From JBCBWG01 sp039039985 (GTDB taxonomy: Bacteria > Pseudomonadota > Alphaproteobacteria > Rhizobiales > Hyphomicrobiaceae), in assembly GCA_039039985.1 (NCBI GenBank), contig JBCCOV010000253.1, positions 1-6,240 on the forward strand: a DNA stretch of 6,240 nt, given 5' to 3'. How positions within the stretch are numbered: position 1 is the stretch's first letter; the number at the start of each line of letters is the position of its first letter. Below are positions 5,938 to 6,240 of the stretch, piece after piece. The translations under genes were made by a program, and so were the position numbers. Below the pieces are notes generated by a model. It saw only the letters and a list, made by a program, of their open reading frames with translations, was not told the DNA's origin and made no database searches.

Positions 5938-6240
5938 TGGCAGCATCCAGGGGCACAGCAGGCCGCCGGCTCCGGCGCCTGTTTGAAGAACCGATCAATA
6001 GTCTCGATATCACCATCGACACTGCTTGCCTTGTGCACGGCCGTCCCAGCTGCTGCGTCAGCTTCCGTCGCGGCCCGCAGGATCCGATCGACGAACAACG
6101 CGACCGGCGGCGACGTATGCATCGCGCCGCGCCACGCCCAGACCCGGCAGTCCATTCCGTCTGAACAGTTGCATAGATCTCCGCACTCCTGACACGGCGA
6201 CTGATGCCGTTCCGGTTGGATATCGCGGCCGTTGATGCGC
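5934..6240 (-). CDS. Cys-rich thioredoxin/DUF2703-like protein (N-terminus outside the window)
   Basis: The frame is open from the right edge (first full codon at 6239) to a TGA at 5934-5936, giving 101 C-terminal residues. An internal ATG at 6155 would give 73 residues, but it would cut off the most recognisable part. The visible sequence begins RINGRDIQPE, then QSPCQECGDLCNC (residues 13-25), MDCRVW and a helix ending VDRILRAATEA. The order 'xINGRxx...QSPCxxCGDxxC...' resembles the C-terminal end of DUF2703, a thioredoxin-fold-like family of unknown function; I recognise this from memory and hold it tentatively. Cysteines are at visible residues 16, 19, 23, 25, 31, 94, 95, 99 and 100, nine in 101, and the protein ends CCAPGCCQ. 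This suggests metal or metalloid binding or thiol redox chemistry. Its stop overlaps the sigma factor start (ATGA), so the two are almost certainly made together. An alternative is a distant alkylmercury-lyase-like or disulfide-exchange protein. Confidence 0.65.
   Translation of the reverse strand, partial: RINGRDIQPERHQSPCQECGDLCNCSDGMDCRVWAWRGAMHTSPPVALFVDRILRAATEADAAAGTAVHKASSVDGDIETIDRFFKQAPEPAACCAPGCCQ

Noticed and set aside
5608..6192. 194-codon plus-strand open frame antisense to the sigma factor and its partner
   Set aside because: The opposite strand carries recognisable sigma regions 2 and 4 and a Cys-motif protein; this frame has neither a domain nor a start signal.
1..6240. CRISPR array, insertion sequence, transposase or integrase
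   Set aside because: There are no regularly spaced repeats, terminal inverted repeats or recombinase motifs. The only direct repeat is the single 15-bp tandem pair at 3767-3796.

Overview
The window is gene-dense, fairly GC-rich bacterial chromosome with short intergenic gaps, Shine-Dalgarno sites of the GGAGG/AGGGA type and a tRNA with an encoded CCA end. Codon use and protein style suggest a free-living proteobacterium, most likely an alphaproteobacterium. That placement is an inference; no phylogenetic marker is present.

Layout. Positions 2-334 hold the C-terminal third of a DMT/EamA-type membrane transporter whose 5' end lies outside the window. A second, complete DMT/EamA transporter follows on the same strand (447-1370). 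It converges, over an 18-bp gap, on a large RND/MMPL-superfamily exporter on the minus strand (1389-3758). About 200 bp of divergent regulatory DNA (3759-3958) separates the exporter from a plus-strand pair: a small TusA/SirA-family sulfur-carrier-like protein (3959-4195) and a secreted or periplasmic protein of unknown function (4232-5200). A complete tRNA-Val(CAC) gene with its own likely promoter follows (5252-5326). Converging on the tRNA is a minus-strand two-gene unit that runs off the right edge: a Cys-rich, thioredoxin/DUF2703-like protein (5934-6240, N-terminus missing) and a SigZ-type ECF sigma factor (5362-5937), which overlap by ATGA.

How the parts may work together. The left half is ordinary membrane transport. 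The exporter and the TusA-secreted protein pair share a divergent control region. It holds a perfect 15-bp tandem repeat next to the exporter's ribosome binding site and a third copy of the repeat core inside a 19-bp near-palindrome, so a shared DNA-binding regulator is plausible but unproven. The most unusual part is the sigma factor unit. The ECF sigma factor ends in a cysteine-bearing tail, its translationally coupled partner has nine cysteines in 101 visible residues, and both proteins end in a similar PGCC motif. No anti-sigma factor is visible. This could be a thiol- or metal-responsive sigma module and is the best candidate here for an undescribed system.
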